Source of the DNA: Spisula solida
Taxonomy: Eukaryota; Mollusca; Bivalvia; Venerida; Mactridae
Length of the DNA: 64,000 bases
Assembly (NCBI GenBank): GCA_947247005.1
Contig: OX365946.1
Span: forward strand, 47,146,734-47,210,733
Direction: 5' to 3'
Shown here: positions 22,100-34,248 of the stretch, piece after piece
Position numbering within the stretch: the first letter of the stretch is position 1
How the letters are laid out: the number at the start of each line of letters is the position of its first letter
Notes under the pieces: generated by a model
What the model saw: only the letters and a program-made list of their open reading frames with translations
Databases searched by the model: none
What the model was told of the DNA's origin: nothing
Position numbers and translations under genes: made by a program

Positions 22100-24280
22100 A
22101 TAAGTAATTACAGTTTATTTTTGAGTTTAAGTCTATATTTCTATTAGATATGGTTTGGGGGTGAATAAAACTTGGAAGATTATTTCATTTTTGTTTGATT
22201 TATATTAAATATACTTGGTTGCTATGGAGATGGGTTTCTCTTTTTACTGTCATTAGCATATTACCACGAGGGATGGATGTTCTCAGACAATTTCTTGACT
22301 CTCATCTCAATTGTTGGAATTTGTGAACTAGTCATTTTGTTTTGGTACATACTAAATGTCTAAAAAATTTATATCAGATATTAGAAGTTTTTGAAATCTG
22401 AAAATATAAATGTCTATGACTAAATGTTATCTTCTCTTAGTTGATCTCGGTTTAAATGAATTCAGTAGATATGCTCATAAATAGATTTTACTTCTAAGGA
22501 AACTGACTTTATGTGGTTGTTAAAGAAACAAAGAATAATGTAGATATAATGCTATCTCAGACCCCCATCTTACGAAGCATCTCAAACATGCATCACAACT
22601 CAAATTGAAATTTTTACTCCTGAGTCAAAATTTGAAAGAAATAGGCAGTTGAATTTTGAAAGCGAACTGTAATAAACTCAGAGCAACGTTTCTGTTATAA
22701 ATGTAATATGCATTTTAAGTCTGCTCGTAACAAATAAAAATGATTGAGATGTTTCAGACAATCAGGGTCAGGTCTGTCAGGAGGCAGGGGAATTGTAAGG
22801 GAATATGAATTCAGGGGGTACAGTATATGTATAGTTCAAATTATCCACTTTGTGTAAATGGTTTTATCTTCAAGTTGATCTTGGTACTTAATTGTTTTTA
22901 ATTGTGAATCTAGTTTACTGTCTTATAGTATTGCAACACTAATAAGCTTGCAAAAAGTTCAGAAATGTCCAATTTTAAGTAACATGGGTTATAGATTACT
23001 GTATATTAATGTTAATTTATTATGAGCCACCATTGGTAAAGTATGGAGATTTTCACATGATCCTTGACCTTTTATTAGCATAATTTAACAGCTGATATAG
23101 TTTCTATATTGATAACCCTGGGTGTATGTTTTCATGCAGGAGTATCCCAAAGATACTCGAGGTGTTATACAAACACAAATCTAACAGACCGATAATGCAT
23201 GGTTACAGGGGTCCTACAATTCCGGAATAATCCGGGAATCCGGATTTGCTGCTCTAGAAAGAATGAACTGTTCTGGAGAAAATAAAAGTTATTTGATGAT
23301 AATATTCAAAGAATTGACAAAGTTATGGTCATTTGAAGTTCCATAACCTGACTTTTAATAATAGAACAGTGTTTGTAACCAAATTAAGGTGTAGGAATGT
23401 GTGCTAATGGCCCCCAAAACAGAGTTGCGACTCATTTTCAGCATTGGGCATTATGCCTCAGTAGAACCCCTGATGAATTGCTCGTGGAAATTGATAATAT
23501 ATATTCAACGCAAGAACCTTGTAAAATTATATATTCATGCATAAAGGTCAGGATCAAGTCAATATCGCCATACTATATTTCCTAGATATATATACACTCG
23601 CTTATACAATGATAATTATATAGATATGATACTAGTGTAGTCTTCCATAGCAATGTGTGTTATTTTGTTGATTGATAATTAGATTCGATAACTTTAGGCC
23701 AGCATAAATACATTCCTAGATTATCGTCTTGCACTCGCCCTCAAGTTTCCTTACAAAATAAATGACTTAGTCGATTAAATGTTTCAACAATGTCAAAAGA
23801 AGGCAAACAAGTCTATTAAATGTTTCAAAGCAGTAAAATGAAGACAAAAAGGTTCAACTTTGAATTGAGAAATTCAATTGAGAAATTCTATTTTTCAAAA
23901 AATAAAACAAAAATTATCACGCCGCTTTTTAAGACAATTTTAGATGATCTAGCGATGTATAATTATATCGGCCTTACATGAGTGTAGTGTAATGTAAAAT
24001 GACACAAATAGAAGTAAAGGCAACTATAGTCCATTTATACAGGTCTGTCACTTGTATACAAACATTGCAATATGATATTAACATAGTAATTTAATGTTTT
24101 AAACATTTCATTTGGAGAAAAAAAGCAGTAAAAACCGATACCTTATTCACTAAGCCACATACGGTACTTATACAATGTGTCATATAATATCTATTAAAAT
24201 AAGACAATAATAAGAGAAATTACAATGTTATGTAAACTGGTGACTGACCTGATTAATCGATTTATATGTGTTCACATCTG
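22100..24280. other. Intron, foldback remnant and dispersed repeats
   Basis: Positions about 22556-22770 form an inverted-repeat element (GAAGCATCTCAA.. and ..GAGATGTTTCAGACAATCAG) of the family also at 9462 and 29768. Position 23218 has a dispersed repeat (AATTCCGGAATAATCCGGGA). The segment 23465-23560 (GAATTGCTCGTGGAAATTGA..) resembles 14041-14140 and, inverted, 52325-52390. No exon is recognised. Confidence 0.5.
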
Positions 24281-24282
24281 GA

Positions 24283-24552
24283 GTCCCTTGCCTAACCAAA
24301 CCGCTACAGAGCGCTCTGTAGCGCTATGCTTGGAAATGGCTTGCTTCAAAAAAATGGACGAAGCGAAAAAATTATATGCTACCGGCGATAGAGCACTACC
24401 AAATAGGTCCGTTGCACAAGAAAGCGCTCGGTAGCTCTCGCCTAGCTAAGTGTTAAGAAACTGTAAACTATCGTCGACCACAGTGCTGGCTGGTAGCGTG
24501 TCGTTACATAGGCGTAAGTGCTAGATAGCAGCTTGGTTAGGCAACGGGCTCC
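24283..24552. mobile_element. Foldback element, TTGCCTAACCAA ends
   Basis: The ends GAGTCCCTTGCCTAACCAA and TTGGTTAGGCAACGGGCTC are inverted with two mismatches. The inside has AGAGCGCTCTGTAGCGCT. A diverged sister copy, ending TTGGTTAGGCAACAGGCTT, lies at 25371-25693. The open frames 24225-24434 and 25314-25598 run through these copies and are not taken as genes. Confidence 0.75.
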
Positions 24553-24885
24553 TAGTCTTCTTTGGTAGCTGATTTATAATGAACTTTTATGGTTTATATG
24601 TGGTATTGATGTTGGTATTGATTATAACTGAGCGCATAATATTGGGTGTTGTGGTAATGTTGTGAAATCTTGATAGATTCAAACTGTTCGGATTGCAATG
24701 AATTGATATATTAGTGATATAGTGCAGAGGTCTATTATGGTAACCTAGTCCTTGTAAACTTTTGTCATCATTATTTAACAGCTGATTTGTTGTAGATTAT
24801 TTAACGGCCAATTGTTCGTTTTCAACTTAATCACACTTCCATGGTTAGTCAAACAGTTGTGTGATGAGTTGAAGCAATCTGTTAG

Positions 24886-25185
24886 CATGTTGATTAGTTA
24901 TTGCAGTAATACTTTGTACTGGCTGACAAAATATCAAAATATGAATGTCTGTTTCCTACCGGGGTATGTAGTATATAGTTATGGGCTAGTTTCCAGAAGC
25001 CATGCTTGTAGTATGGTGTGACAGTGTTTACACTGTGATCGATTTAAGACTAGTTGTAAAATGAATGAGCTTTTTGATTAGTTATTGCAGTAATACTTTG
25101 TACTGGCTGACAAAATATCAAAATATGAATGTCTGTTTCCTACCGGGGTATGTAGTATATAGTTATGGGCTAGTTTCCAGAACAT
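24886..25185. repeat. 110-bp direct duplication around a 75-bp patch copied from the SH3-E unit
   Basis: GATTAGTTATTGCAGTAATA..GGGCTAGTTTCCAGAA occurs at about 24891-25000 and again at 25076-25184. Between them (about 24999-25074) is AGCCATGCTTGTAGTATGGT..AATGAGCTTTT, matching 21729-21803 of unit 2 with one or two changes. The structure is a direct repeat with a templated filler. Confidence 0.85.
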
Positions 25186-25370
25186 TCCTGACTTTGTGCT
25201 GCATTTATGGTTTGAAATGGACTTTCTTGGTTCAGAATTTGTTCTCTGTGTAGATGCTTGATTCAGATGTGTTATAAATTAAAATTGGGAACAAATTTTT
25301 TAATAATTACGTAATGAACTTTAAATATGCTAAAATATGCAACAGAATTCAAATGGACCAATGTACAGTT

Positions 25371-25693
25371 GGAGGCCGTTGCCTAATTAAAGCGCTACCG
25401 AGCACTCGAAAGTGCTATACTATGAAACGGCTTGCTTCAAAAAAGTGTTTGGTAGCAGACAAAGTGAAAAAATCATTTGCAACCTGCGAACGCTTGAAGA
25501 TCGCAGACCCTTGTGCAGCAAATGCTACCAGCGAGCCCTACCAAAGCGGTCCATTGCATAAGAAAGCGCTTGGTAGAGCTTGCCTAGCAGAGTTATGAGA
25601 AAGTGTATCGGTGAAAACTGCTGTCAGTGCTTGCTGGTAGCGTGTCGTATTAAAGGGCTAGATAGCGGTAGGGTGTTGGTTAGGCAACAGGCT
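25371..25693. mobile_element. Second copy of the TTGCCTAA-ended foldback element
   Basis: It is a relative of 24283-24552 with ends GGCCGTTGCCTAATTAA and TTGGTTAGGCAACAGGCTT. It shares GGCTTGCTTCAAAAAA and AGAAAGCGCTTGGTAG. The two copies lie about 1.1 kb apart in the same orientation. Confidence 0.65.
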
Positions 25694-26151
25694 TCTGATC
25701 TTGAGTAGCTTACTGCAGTTCTAATTTATACAAAATCAATCAAAATTTGTAACTCAAATAATCATGGATGTCTGAGATGGGCGGGGAATAAATAATGAAA
25801 CTGTAGTGTATGTGAACCTAGTGAATACTGAGAGACATTACGTACCTGATGGCTGAATGTTGAACACATGGGGTTTGATCACCAAAACAGTTGGCATGTT
25901 ATAAATGATTTCCATGATTAAGTAATAATATTTTAACATGTGATGCTGCATTAATGACTAGTGCCGAAATAACACGATCCGTGTGATTATTGTTGCGGTA
26001 TTTTACGTGTAGTGATAACAAAATGCTATCAATATGTTGGTAATAATAGATCCATTGGTGTCAAATTTGAAGTAGTATGTGTGTTGTTTGTAGTCTTATA
26101 AAATTATATTAGATACAATAAGAGTATTATATCTATGAATTCCTGGTATAC

Positions 26152-26452
26152 AGTGCAACCTCTCCAGAGTGGCCCTCCATAGAGCAACAACCTCTTCAGA
26201 GTGGCCCTCCATAGAGCAACAACCTCTCCAGAGTGGCCCTCCATAGAGCATTAACCCCTCCACAGTGGTCCTCCATAGAGCAACAACCTCTCCACAGTGG
26301 CCCTCCATAGAGCAACAACCTCTACAGAGTGGCCCTCCATAGAGCAACAACTTCTCCACAGTGGCCCTCCATAGAGCAACATCCTCTCCACAGTGGCCCT
26401 CCATAGAGCAACAACCTCTCCAGAGCGACCCTCAATAGAGCACTAACCCCTC
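26152..26452. repeat. ~32-bp minisatellite (CCTCTCCAGAGTGGCCCTCC)
   Basis: About nine units of CAACCTCTCCAGAGTGGCCC followed by TCCATAGAGCAA. The unit resembles the arms of the small hairpin element at 59480-59556 (CAACCTCTGTAGAGCAACAT), so the array probably grew from such an element. The minus-strand open frame 26096-26404 is a by-product. Confidence 0.9.
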
Positions 26453-29270
26453 CTCAGCAATATTATCATTTTTTGCCAGAAGTAACCATTTAGCCTCTAT
26501 TCCTATTACTTCTTGCATTCCTACAAGTTTGTGCAATTTAGTTAAACGTAGATTGCTTTGCTAAAAATGTCATTTTCGACCCGAATTCATTTTAAATGAT
26601 TAAAAATACATTTATCTTGCTGAATAATGCAAATAATGCAACAAAAACAGTTAACAGTGAGTTTTGTCCGAGCATCCATTTTACTGTTTACATAATCACC
26701 GCTTCCAGTCCTGAAATCTAGAGACATTTATTGTCCTCAAAATTTGCATTAAATGCGATATATTTACGAGCGGAAAAGGGTGCTAATTAACTGACAAAGA
26801 TCAAACTTTATGTTACAAATATTTTTATTGGCAAAATCATTCATGTGCGTTCCTTATGATGTCATCAGTTTATGTGCACAAATCTTTATATTAAGACTGC
26901 AGACTGCGTGTAACATCGAGGCCGATTTTGCACGTTTTTGCAGTTTGTGTTTTAATTTTGTTAATAGACAGATAATTGATTTTGTTTATCTCATGGTTGG
27001 TTCCAGTGTATTTGTTTTTGTGCAGATGCGCCCATTTCAAATATAAGATGCACAAACTTGTAGGTGTAGAGGCTACTATAAAATTTACCTTGCTGTGTAA
27101 CAACCAAATTTTGTGTGTTTCCAATTGGATATATTGCTCTAGAGAGGTTGTACTCTTGTTGCAAAATGTATGTTTATTATTCCCCCACATATTCTGATAC
27201 TGTGGCTTTTATCAGATATCATTTTTTGTTTTTTTGGCCAGTGGGTGGGGAAATATGACGAATAATGGTATAGTTTGTGTTTTTGATGGGGGAGGGTGAG
27301 TGGAGGGATCGATGCAACAATATGACTTCAGTACACAATAATAAATGAAAGATATAATGTAATCAAATCATACTCGCTTTTATCCCTTGTTGATATTGTG
27401 TTTTTAGATGCCAAAATACAAAATGTAGAATGTATACAGTAATTGTATAAATAGGCTGTGTTTTAATATTCTGATTGTTAGTGTGTTGTATGGTTGTATG
27501 TTACTTATTCATCGGATGAAAAAGATACATTTATTTGCAGTCGTTATTTACCCATAATAATGCATATTATTATTGTTTAAATCTATTAACATGGCACCCA
27601 TTTATACTGATCAGATAAGATCCTCAAACTTTACATGGAGGTTGATCATCAACAAGTAGATGACCCCTACTGATTTTGAGGTCAGTAGGTTAAAGGTCTA
27701 GGTCTTTGTGACCTTTACCATTTCTGACTATTTGGCTGCCATGGGGGCATATGTGTTTTACAAACATCTTGTTATACATTGGGTATTTAACGAAATTAGA
27801 TCCCCACAAATATTAATGATTTTACAGTAAATGATTTTGTATTGTTTATAAGTTTTGTTAAGTTTGTTAGACTATTCTGTTAGAGATATTTAAATGTTTG
27901 TCTTTTGTTCTAACTCATATCAATACAGATATAATTTACTTCATGTAATTTTTGAGTTGTAAACTCGCGTGATATCATCATGTTATGCTTATACAGTAAA
28001 ATTTCGGTGCCTCAAACAGTTCAGGCTCAAACACCCTATAAACCTCAAATAGGTTCTTCTGTCCAGGCAAACTGATAATTTAAAATGGCTCTTTTTTCTT
28101 CTATTTTCCTGGTCCGAAGGCTGTTTGATGCATCAAAGTTAACTGTAGTGGACTCATTATGATTCAATGGTAGCTTTAGCCAAAATTAAAAGTTTCAGAA
28201 TCTCTGCTCAATGCTAGATCATACTGTTTTAATGTCTGAATAGTGTTCTGACCAAAACGCTTGAGGTATTTGTCGGTATTTCTCAGTATTTCTCAGAATG
28301 TGCTCTGATACAATCTTGAAAGGCATTTATCCACTTAGTTGTTCATTCACTTGGATGATTCAAGGTATGAAGTTAAAATCTTTAGTGTTGAGGCCAAACT
28401 CTGGCCTCTGATTGGTTTATTTTCAATTGAGTTTAAAATCGACCAATGGTATAGATGCATTTTGAGCGTTGGAATTTTCTAGTCACAGGAAAGTAATGTA
28501 CTCTAATGTAAGTACCATATACTGGCAATAAATCAATATGTATGATACTGAGTGATAATTCAATGTCGGCATCTCATTCATTTCACCTCAATTTATTCAA
28601 AAAACCTCATTAATTGTTTCATTTTGTGCAATTTCTTAGGTAGCTAGTACCTTAATTAAACATTCCCTAGCTGTTAGCATAGTGGTTATCTGTAAACATT
28701 GCTGAGCAAGATTCTAGGTTTAGGTAGTATGAGGGTTGTTTCATACATAATGCAACTATGACTGTAAAATTTAGTTGCATTACTTATGAAACACCCCTCG
28801 TATAATTTGAAGTCAAACATTTGCATTATTCTGATCAGTTTGCATGGCCGTCAGGGCCATCTTATGAATCATTAGGATAATAAGCACATGCACTTGAACA
28901 CAAATTGGAACTTTAACATTGAAGCAGACTTTTACATTACAATGTCAACTGTTTACAAGTATCTCAAAGATGGTGACGTTGTTGTTATTTTCTCATCAAG
29001 ACCAAAGTTATTAGAGATCTTCAATATTTTCATTTTTTTTGCATTTATTTAGACCCTAGTCTAATATAAGTACAATGTTTGACACTGTACCTAGATATAC
29101 ACAGTACCGTAGTTGGTTTGAGGCTATGAAGGTCAGTGTTTTAGTCTGAAACTGCTAGAAGACGGGTTCAATTCTCAAGTTTTATTACCTTTGCCATAAT
29201 AAATTGGCTTTGAGTTACTTGCTGTGTGTGTACAGTATCATATCATAGTGTGAGCTTTAAAATCGTTAAA
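26453..29270. other. Intron, no exon recognised
   Basis: AT-rich sequence. At 27590-27780 there is a dispersed repeat (ACCTTTACCATTTCTGACTA.., right end CCATGGGGGCATATGTGTTT). A tRNA-like SINE head is possible at about 29108-29190 (..CTAGAAGACGGGTTCAATTC). The open frames at 26810-27197 on both strands have no recognisable product. Confidence 0.4.
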
Positions 29271-29295
29271 TTCATTATGTCTTTGTATAACATTG

Positions 29296-29430
29296 ATACC
29301 CCTTACTCTGTATGTCATGGCATTTCATGATACCCCTTACTCTGGATGTCATGGCATTTCATGATACCCCTTACTCTGTATGTTATGGCATTTCATGATA
29401 CCCCTTACTCTGTATGTTATGGCATTTCAG
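29296..29430. repeat. ~36-bp tandem repeat, four units
   Basis: GATACCCCTTACTCTGTATG plus TCATGGCATTTCAT is repeated four times with a few changes. No coding. Confidence 0.85.
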
Positions 29431-29767
29431 TCAATTACTAATTTAATTGGCCAGTAAAGATGGTATTTTATAAGGAACAGATTCTATTCTGTTCAGTTTA
29501 TTAGGGTAACATATATATGGCATTTGTGCATGGAAGTGCCAAAATTTCTCCATTATACCGGTTATTACACATTGTCTTCATTACATGTATGTGTGAGTCT
29601 AATCATCCACTGCAAACTGCTTGTAAGAAATAAGTTAATATTTGTTTTATTTTGGTTCATAGTGAACTCTTAGTTGTTGATATGATAGTCAATTTATCAA
29701 TTAATAAAATGGGACTGATTGGTAATAGCTTGGGCTTAATTGTGGCATAGAAATGCTACTCAATATA

Positions 29768-30022
29768 AAGTACGCCCCAACCTTATCTCCGGAAGCATTT
29801 CAAGTAGAAATCTCAGCTCAAATTGAGATTTTGCTCAAATCAGAGTCTAAATTTTAGATATATCAGAAGTATGTGATCTTGACATTTTACTGCCATAAAT
29901 CAGAATAATGTGTCCGTATTGTGATGCCAATTTTGAAATATTTATCATGGAAATAACTTCAAAGATGAATGACAATATTTGAGATAAAAGTTTGGCTTGA
30001 GATGCTTCAGGAGATCGGGGCC
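29768..30022. mobile_element. Foldback element, GAAGCATTTCAAG ends
   Basis: The left end, GCCCCAACCTTATCTCCGGA-AGCATTTCAAG, is inverted to the right end CTTGAGATGCTTCAGGAGAT-CGGGGCC. It is the same family as 9462-9697 and 22556-22770. No coding. Confidence 0.7.
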
Positions 30023-30650
30023 CCAGGTCTGTCTAAAGACTATATACCGATATTACACTATTTCTGCTGATTTATGCACTATCAACATGGTATTGTAGAC
30101 CATAAGACCTTCTCTTCATAAAGATATATTCTCTTTACACAGACACTGGTACTGAAGTGCTGAGGATATAATTATTCTCTTCAACTTCAAAATTATAGTT
30201 GGTTGCTTAATTCAGGTGACCACTAACACACGGTTGACTGTATATTAATACTTTGTATACTAAATTATCAACTATTTATTAATTAAAGGTCTTGTATAAT
30301 TGTTGCTCACGTATCTCATTTATTTCAAGTGTGTATTCATATATTGATATTATTGGACTGTATTTGTTATAGCAAATCATTTGTTATTACGTTAATTGGA
30401 CATTAGCTTTCCATGTTGTGTATTCTTTATACACGTATACTGTCAAAATAAATTAGAAATAAATGGAAATTGAAAGAAAATTTGTTGTGTATGTTGCTGT
30501 TACAATTTAAAACAGAATAAATGTGAATGTTAAATGGTAGCCAGTAGATTCACAGTGTTACTGCAAACTTGCGACTATGATTGGGAAGGTAAATGCACAA
30601 CCTGCTGATTCCGATTGTGGAGCCAACCATATGTCAGTCTGAAAGAGTTT

Positions 30651-31755
30651 TATAATGATATTTATGCCCCCCATATTTGATGAATGATATTTATGCCCCC
30701 TCATCTTTGATGAATGATATTTATGCCCCCCCCATCTTTGATGAATGATATTTATGCCCCCCCATCTTTGATGAATGATATTTATGCCCCCCCATCTTTG
30801 ATGAATGATATTTATGCCCCCCCCATCTTTGATGAATGATATTCGTGCCCCCCCCATCTTTGATGAATGATACTTATGCCCCCCCCAGCTTTGATGAATG
30901 ATATTTATGCCCCCCCCATCTTTGATGAATGATATTTATGCCCCCCCATCTTTGATGAATGATATTTATGCCCCCCCCATCTTTGATGAATGATATTTAT
31001 GCCCCCCCCCCCATCTTTGATGAATGATATTTATGCACCCCCCCATCTTTGATGAATGATATTTATGCCCCCCCATCTTTGATGAATGATATTTATGCCC
31101 CCCATCTTTGATGAATGATATTTATGCCCCCCCCATCTTTGATGAATGATATTTATGCCCCCCATCTTTGATGAATGATATTTATGCCCCCCCATCTTTG
31201 ATGAATGATATTAATGCCCCCCTCCATCTTTGATGAATGATATTTATGCCCCCCCATCTTTGATGAATGATATTTATGCCCCCCCATCTTTGATGAATGA
31301 TATTTATGCCCCCCATCTTTGATGAATGATACTTATGCCCCCCCCATCTTTGATGAATGATATTTATGCCCCCCCCATCTTTGATGAATGATATTTATGC
31401 CCCCCATCTTTGATGAATGATATTTATGCCCCCCCATCTTTGATGAATGATATTTATGCCCCCCCCCCATCTTTGATGAATGATATTTATGCCCCCCCAT
31501 CTTTGATGAATGATATTTATGCCCCCCCATCTTTGATGAATGATATTTATGCCCCCCCCATCTTTGATGAATGATATTTATGCCCCCCCATCTTTGATGA
31601 ATGATATTTATGCCCCCCCCCAAATTTGATGAATGATATTTATGCCCCCCATCTTTGATGAATGATATTTATGCCCCCCCCATCTTTGATGAATGATATT
31701 TATGCCCCCCCCCCCATCTTTGATGAATGATATTTATGCCCCCCCATCTTTGATA
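30651..31755. repeat. 1.1-kb minisatellite with C-runs in every unit
   Basis: About 36 units of ATCTTTGATGAATGATATTT plus ATG and a run of 6 to 13 C. Unit length varies only with the C-run. The last unit passes directly into a dispersed repeat (31741-32160, ATCTTTGATAAGGGATAAAT..), whose left end is evidently the source of the array. The minus strand has a run of six or more G every ~30 nt. Open frames on the minus strand (HKYHSSKMGG repeats) are by-products. Confidence 0.95.
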
Positions 31756-32165
31756 AGGGATAAATTGCTTTGCACCTGTCTGTCAGTCGGTCTCACGGTC
31801 TGTCTGTCAGTTGGTCGTACCAAATGGTTTCTGTTCAATAACTCAAGAACGCTTTGCCCTAGGATCTTCAAACTTTACATATAGGTTGGTCATCAACAGT
31901 AGGTGACCCCTATTGATTTTGATGTCAGTAGGTTAAAGGTCAAGGTCACTGTAACCTTTAACATTTCTGACTATTCAAATGGTTTCCGTTCAATAACTCA
32001 AGAACGCTTTGCCATAGGATCTTCAAACTGTACATTGAGGTTGGTCATCAACGGTAGATGACCCCTATTGATTTTGAGGTCTAAAAGTCAAAGGTCCATG
32101 TCACTGTAACCTTTACCAGCTGCCATGAGGGCATATGTGTTTTACAAACATCTTGTTGCTTTATT
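31741..32165. repeat. Dispersed 'ATCTTTGATGAGGG' repeat
   Basis: The left end is CCCCATCTTTGATAAGGGAT. Internal repeats are CTCAAGAACGCTTTGCC and GGTTGGTCATCAACAGTAG. The right end is CCATGAGGGCATATGTGTTT. Relatives are at 27590-27780, 47355-47525 and 62561-63125. It is common in bivalve-like genomes; no protein is encoded. Confidence 0.75.
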
Positions 32166-32721
32166 ATTTGGCGGAGGAATGAATTAATGCCACACTGATT
32201 CAAATGACGGTATGCTAGTGATTTTTTACACAGGAAATGTTATGTTGTTTGAATTATAGGACAGATTTATAGGAACATGCATTTTTATATTTTGAAAAAT
32301 CACAGGGCCAAATTAAGCCATTAGTGAACCTTGTCCTTTGGCTGTTGTTTGTGACACTAAGGGCAAGTTAGTTGCCTATTTACCTATCATTTGATCCATT
32401 ATTGGCTTTTAGCTTAAATACTGATATTTGTATGTGCTTATGGCTAAACATGCCCTTAAAACATGTGTCAATGCTTCATTTACATTTAAAAAATAAAACC
32501 GTAGAACAATGCCATAAACCATCCATAAGCATACATTAATCTTGACATGCACGTTCTCTGGGTCATGGAGAATAGGATATGTAGCTAGTCAGTTTGATCC
32601 TTTAATTTGTTACTGTGTAATGTCAAGATTATATTGGCACATCATTTTGTATGCTGTATTCTCGTCTTTCTCACCCATTCCGTCTTTTTGAAACCATACC
32701 TCAAAACATTTTCATGCATGC

Positions 32722-33234
32722 ATGTGCAGATACAGGACTCAAGGAATTCAGTCACATGTATTAGTAAATTCTAACTTATTCAAAACGATGGAGGGAGCGA
32801 AGCATAATGTCAAGGTTATTTTAGTCACATTGTCTAATATCAATACATGTTGTCCATATAGCAGTTGCTTTCATGTCTCTGGCACACATTCGTACATTTT
32901 TCAACAACACCACAAAACATTCCCATGTGTAGGCATATGCACAACTCTTGCTATTAATGACAGATGGAAAACAACAACCAATATTGAAAAGAAAGGCAAA
33001 GTTATGTATTTCATAGACTCATTTGTTTTGGTTTATTGCGAATATTACTTTACTGAACCAAACTTATGGCTGTACCATTTCCATGATAATGATTGTGTAC
33101 GTTGTTTAGAAAACATCACTGGGGTTAAAACAAAAAGTATAGCTCAGCCAGAAATAACTCTAGCCTTCAACCGTGCAGGTAGTCTGACTGCTTGTTATCA
33201 GTGTAGATTGAAAGGGTATATGCATAAAAAGTGA
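32722..33234 (+). other. Unassigned 170-codon open frame in the SH3-E/DH intron
   Basis: This is the longest non-ITSN open frame in the window, from ATG to TGA, in AT-rich DNA. The predicted protein is Cys/His/Tyr-rich, ends ..AGSLTACYQCRLKGYMHKK, and has no signal peptide or domain that I recognise. There is no obvious promoter, and no TE ends were found around it. It may be chance, a decayed TE frame or an intronic nested gene. It is recorded only because of its length. Confidence 0.15.
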
Positions 33235-34126
33235 TTTATAATGCACAAGATTGAACAAAAACAAACATTGAAAATGTGGTTTATTTTTATCTGTAAACAA
33301 AGACTTAGCATTATCATCGGCAGACTAGAGGATCAAAGTGAGCATACTGCATTTTTAAGGCCCCATCTTTGATCAGCGGGTACAATGCTTTGCACTGATA
33401 ATCTTGATAAATCTGTGACTGTTGTTGGTATATCCTCATACATCACATGGAGGTAGTTGCTCCCTCAGTTGATCCCTATTGGTTTTTAGCTCATCTGATT
33501 TTTAAAAAAAAGATGAGTTATTGTCATCACTTGATCGGCGTCAGCGTCGGCGTTGCATGGTTAAGTTTTGTGTTTAGGTAAACTTTTTTCATAAACTATC
33601 AAAGCTATTGCTTAGAAACTTGCAACACTTGTTCACCATCATTACATGAGCCTGTTAAGCAAGACCCATAACTCTGATCAGCATTTTGTAAGATTTATTG
33701 CCCCTTTTTGGACTTAAAAATAAAATACCTTGGTTAAGTTTTGCGTTTAGGTCCACTTTTCTCTTAAACTATCAGAGTTATTGCTTTGAAACTTTCAACA
33801 CTTGTTCACCATCAATACCTGACCACGTCAAGCAAGACTCATAACTCTGATCTGCATTTTGCCAGAGTTATTGCCCCTTTTGGAATTTGTTAATTCCTTG
33901 GTTAAGTTTTGTGTTTAGGTCCACTTTTCTCATACACTATGTAGGCTATTGCTTTGAAACTTTCAACACTTGTTCACCATCAATACCTGACCATGTCTAA
34001 CAAGAACCATAACTCTGATCTGCATTTTGCACAAGTAATTGCCCTCCCTCTCCTATTACTGGGATACTAAATGGGCTATACGACATTGCTGAGAAAAAAG
34101 CATATATTTATATTATTTATCAACAG
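33235..34126. other. Intron with a 'GCTCATCTGA' dispersed repeat
   Basis: From about 33487 to 34070 there is a repeat starting GCTCATCTGATTTTTAAAAA. It has three ~140-bp inner units (TTGGTTAAGTTTTGTGTTTA, CAACACTTGTTCACCATCAA). It ends about 50 nt before the first DH exon. Also, 33360-33480 carries a fragment of the ATCTTTGATGAGGG family. Confidence 0.6.
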
Positions 34127-34248
34127 GGTCAGAAGATCCGCAAGTGTTAGCGGTGACGTCTGCTGAGGAGAATAAAAGACAGAGTACTATACATGAACTC
34201 ATCAACACAGAAAAAACATACATAAATGATATGTCTATAGTACTAGAG
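34127..34248 (+). CDS. ITSN1: ITSN exon: SH3-DH linker and start of DH (RhoGEF) domain
   Basis: A 122-nt exon is entered in phase 1 (T+GG = Trp) and left in phase 0. It reads W-SEDPQVLAVTSAEENKRQ, then STIHELINTEKTYINDMSIVLE, which is conserved region 1 of the DH domain (helix with E-L-I-x-T-E-x-x-Y). Vertebrate ITSN1 has the same arrangement (..ERKRQGYIHELIVTEENYV..). The Trp codon is built across the splice junction, so it exists only when an SH3-E exon precedes. The acceptor is ATCAACAG and the donor GTAAGG. Confidence 0.93.

Noticed and set aside
26096..26404. Repetitive minus-strand protein (MEGHCGE repeats)
   Set aside because: By-product of the 32-bp minisatellite; not conserved and not flanked by gene signals.
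31333..31623. HKYHSSKMGG repeat protein on the minus strand
   Set aside because: It is a translation of the C-run minisatellite. Frame depends on C-run length, which varies freely between units.
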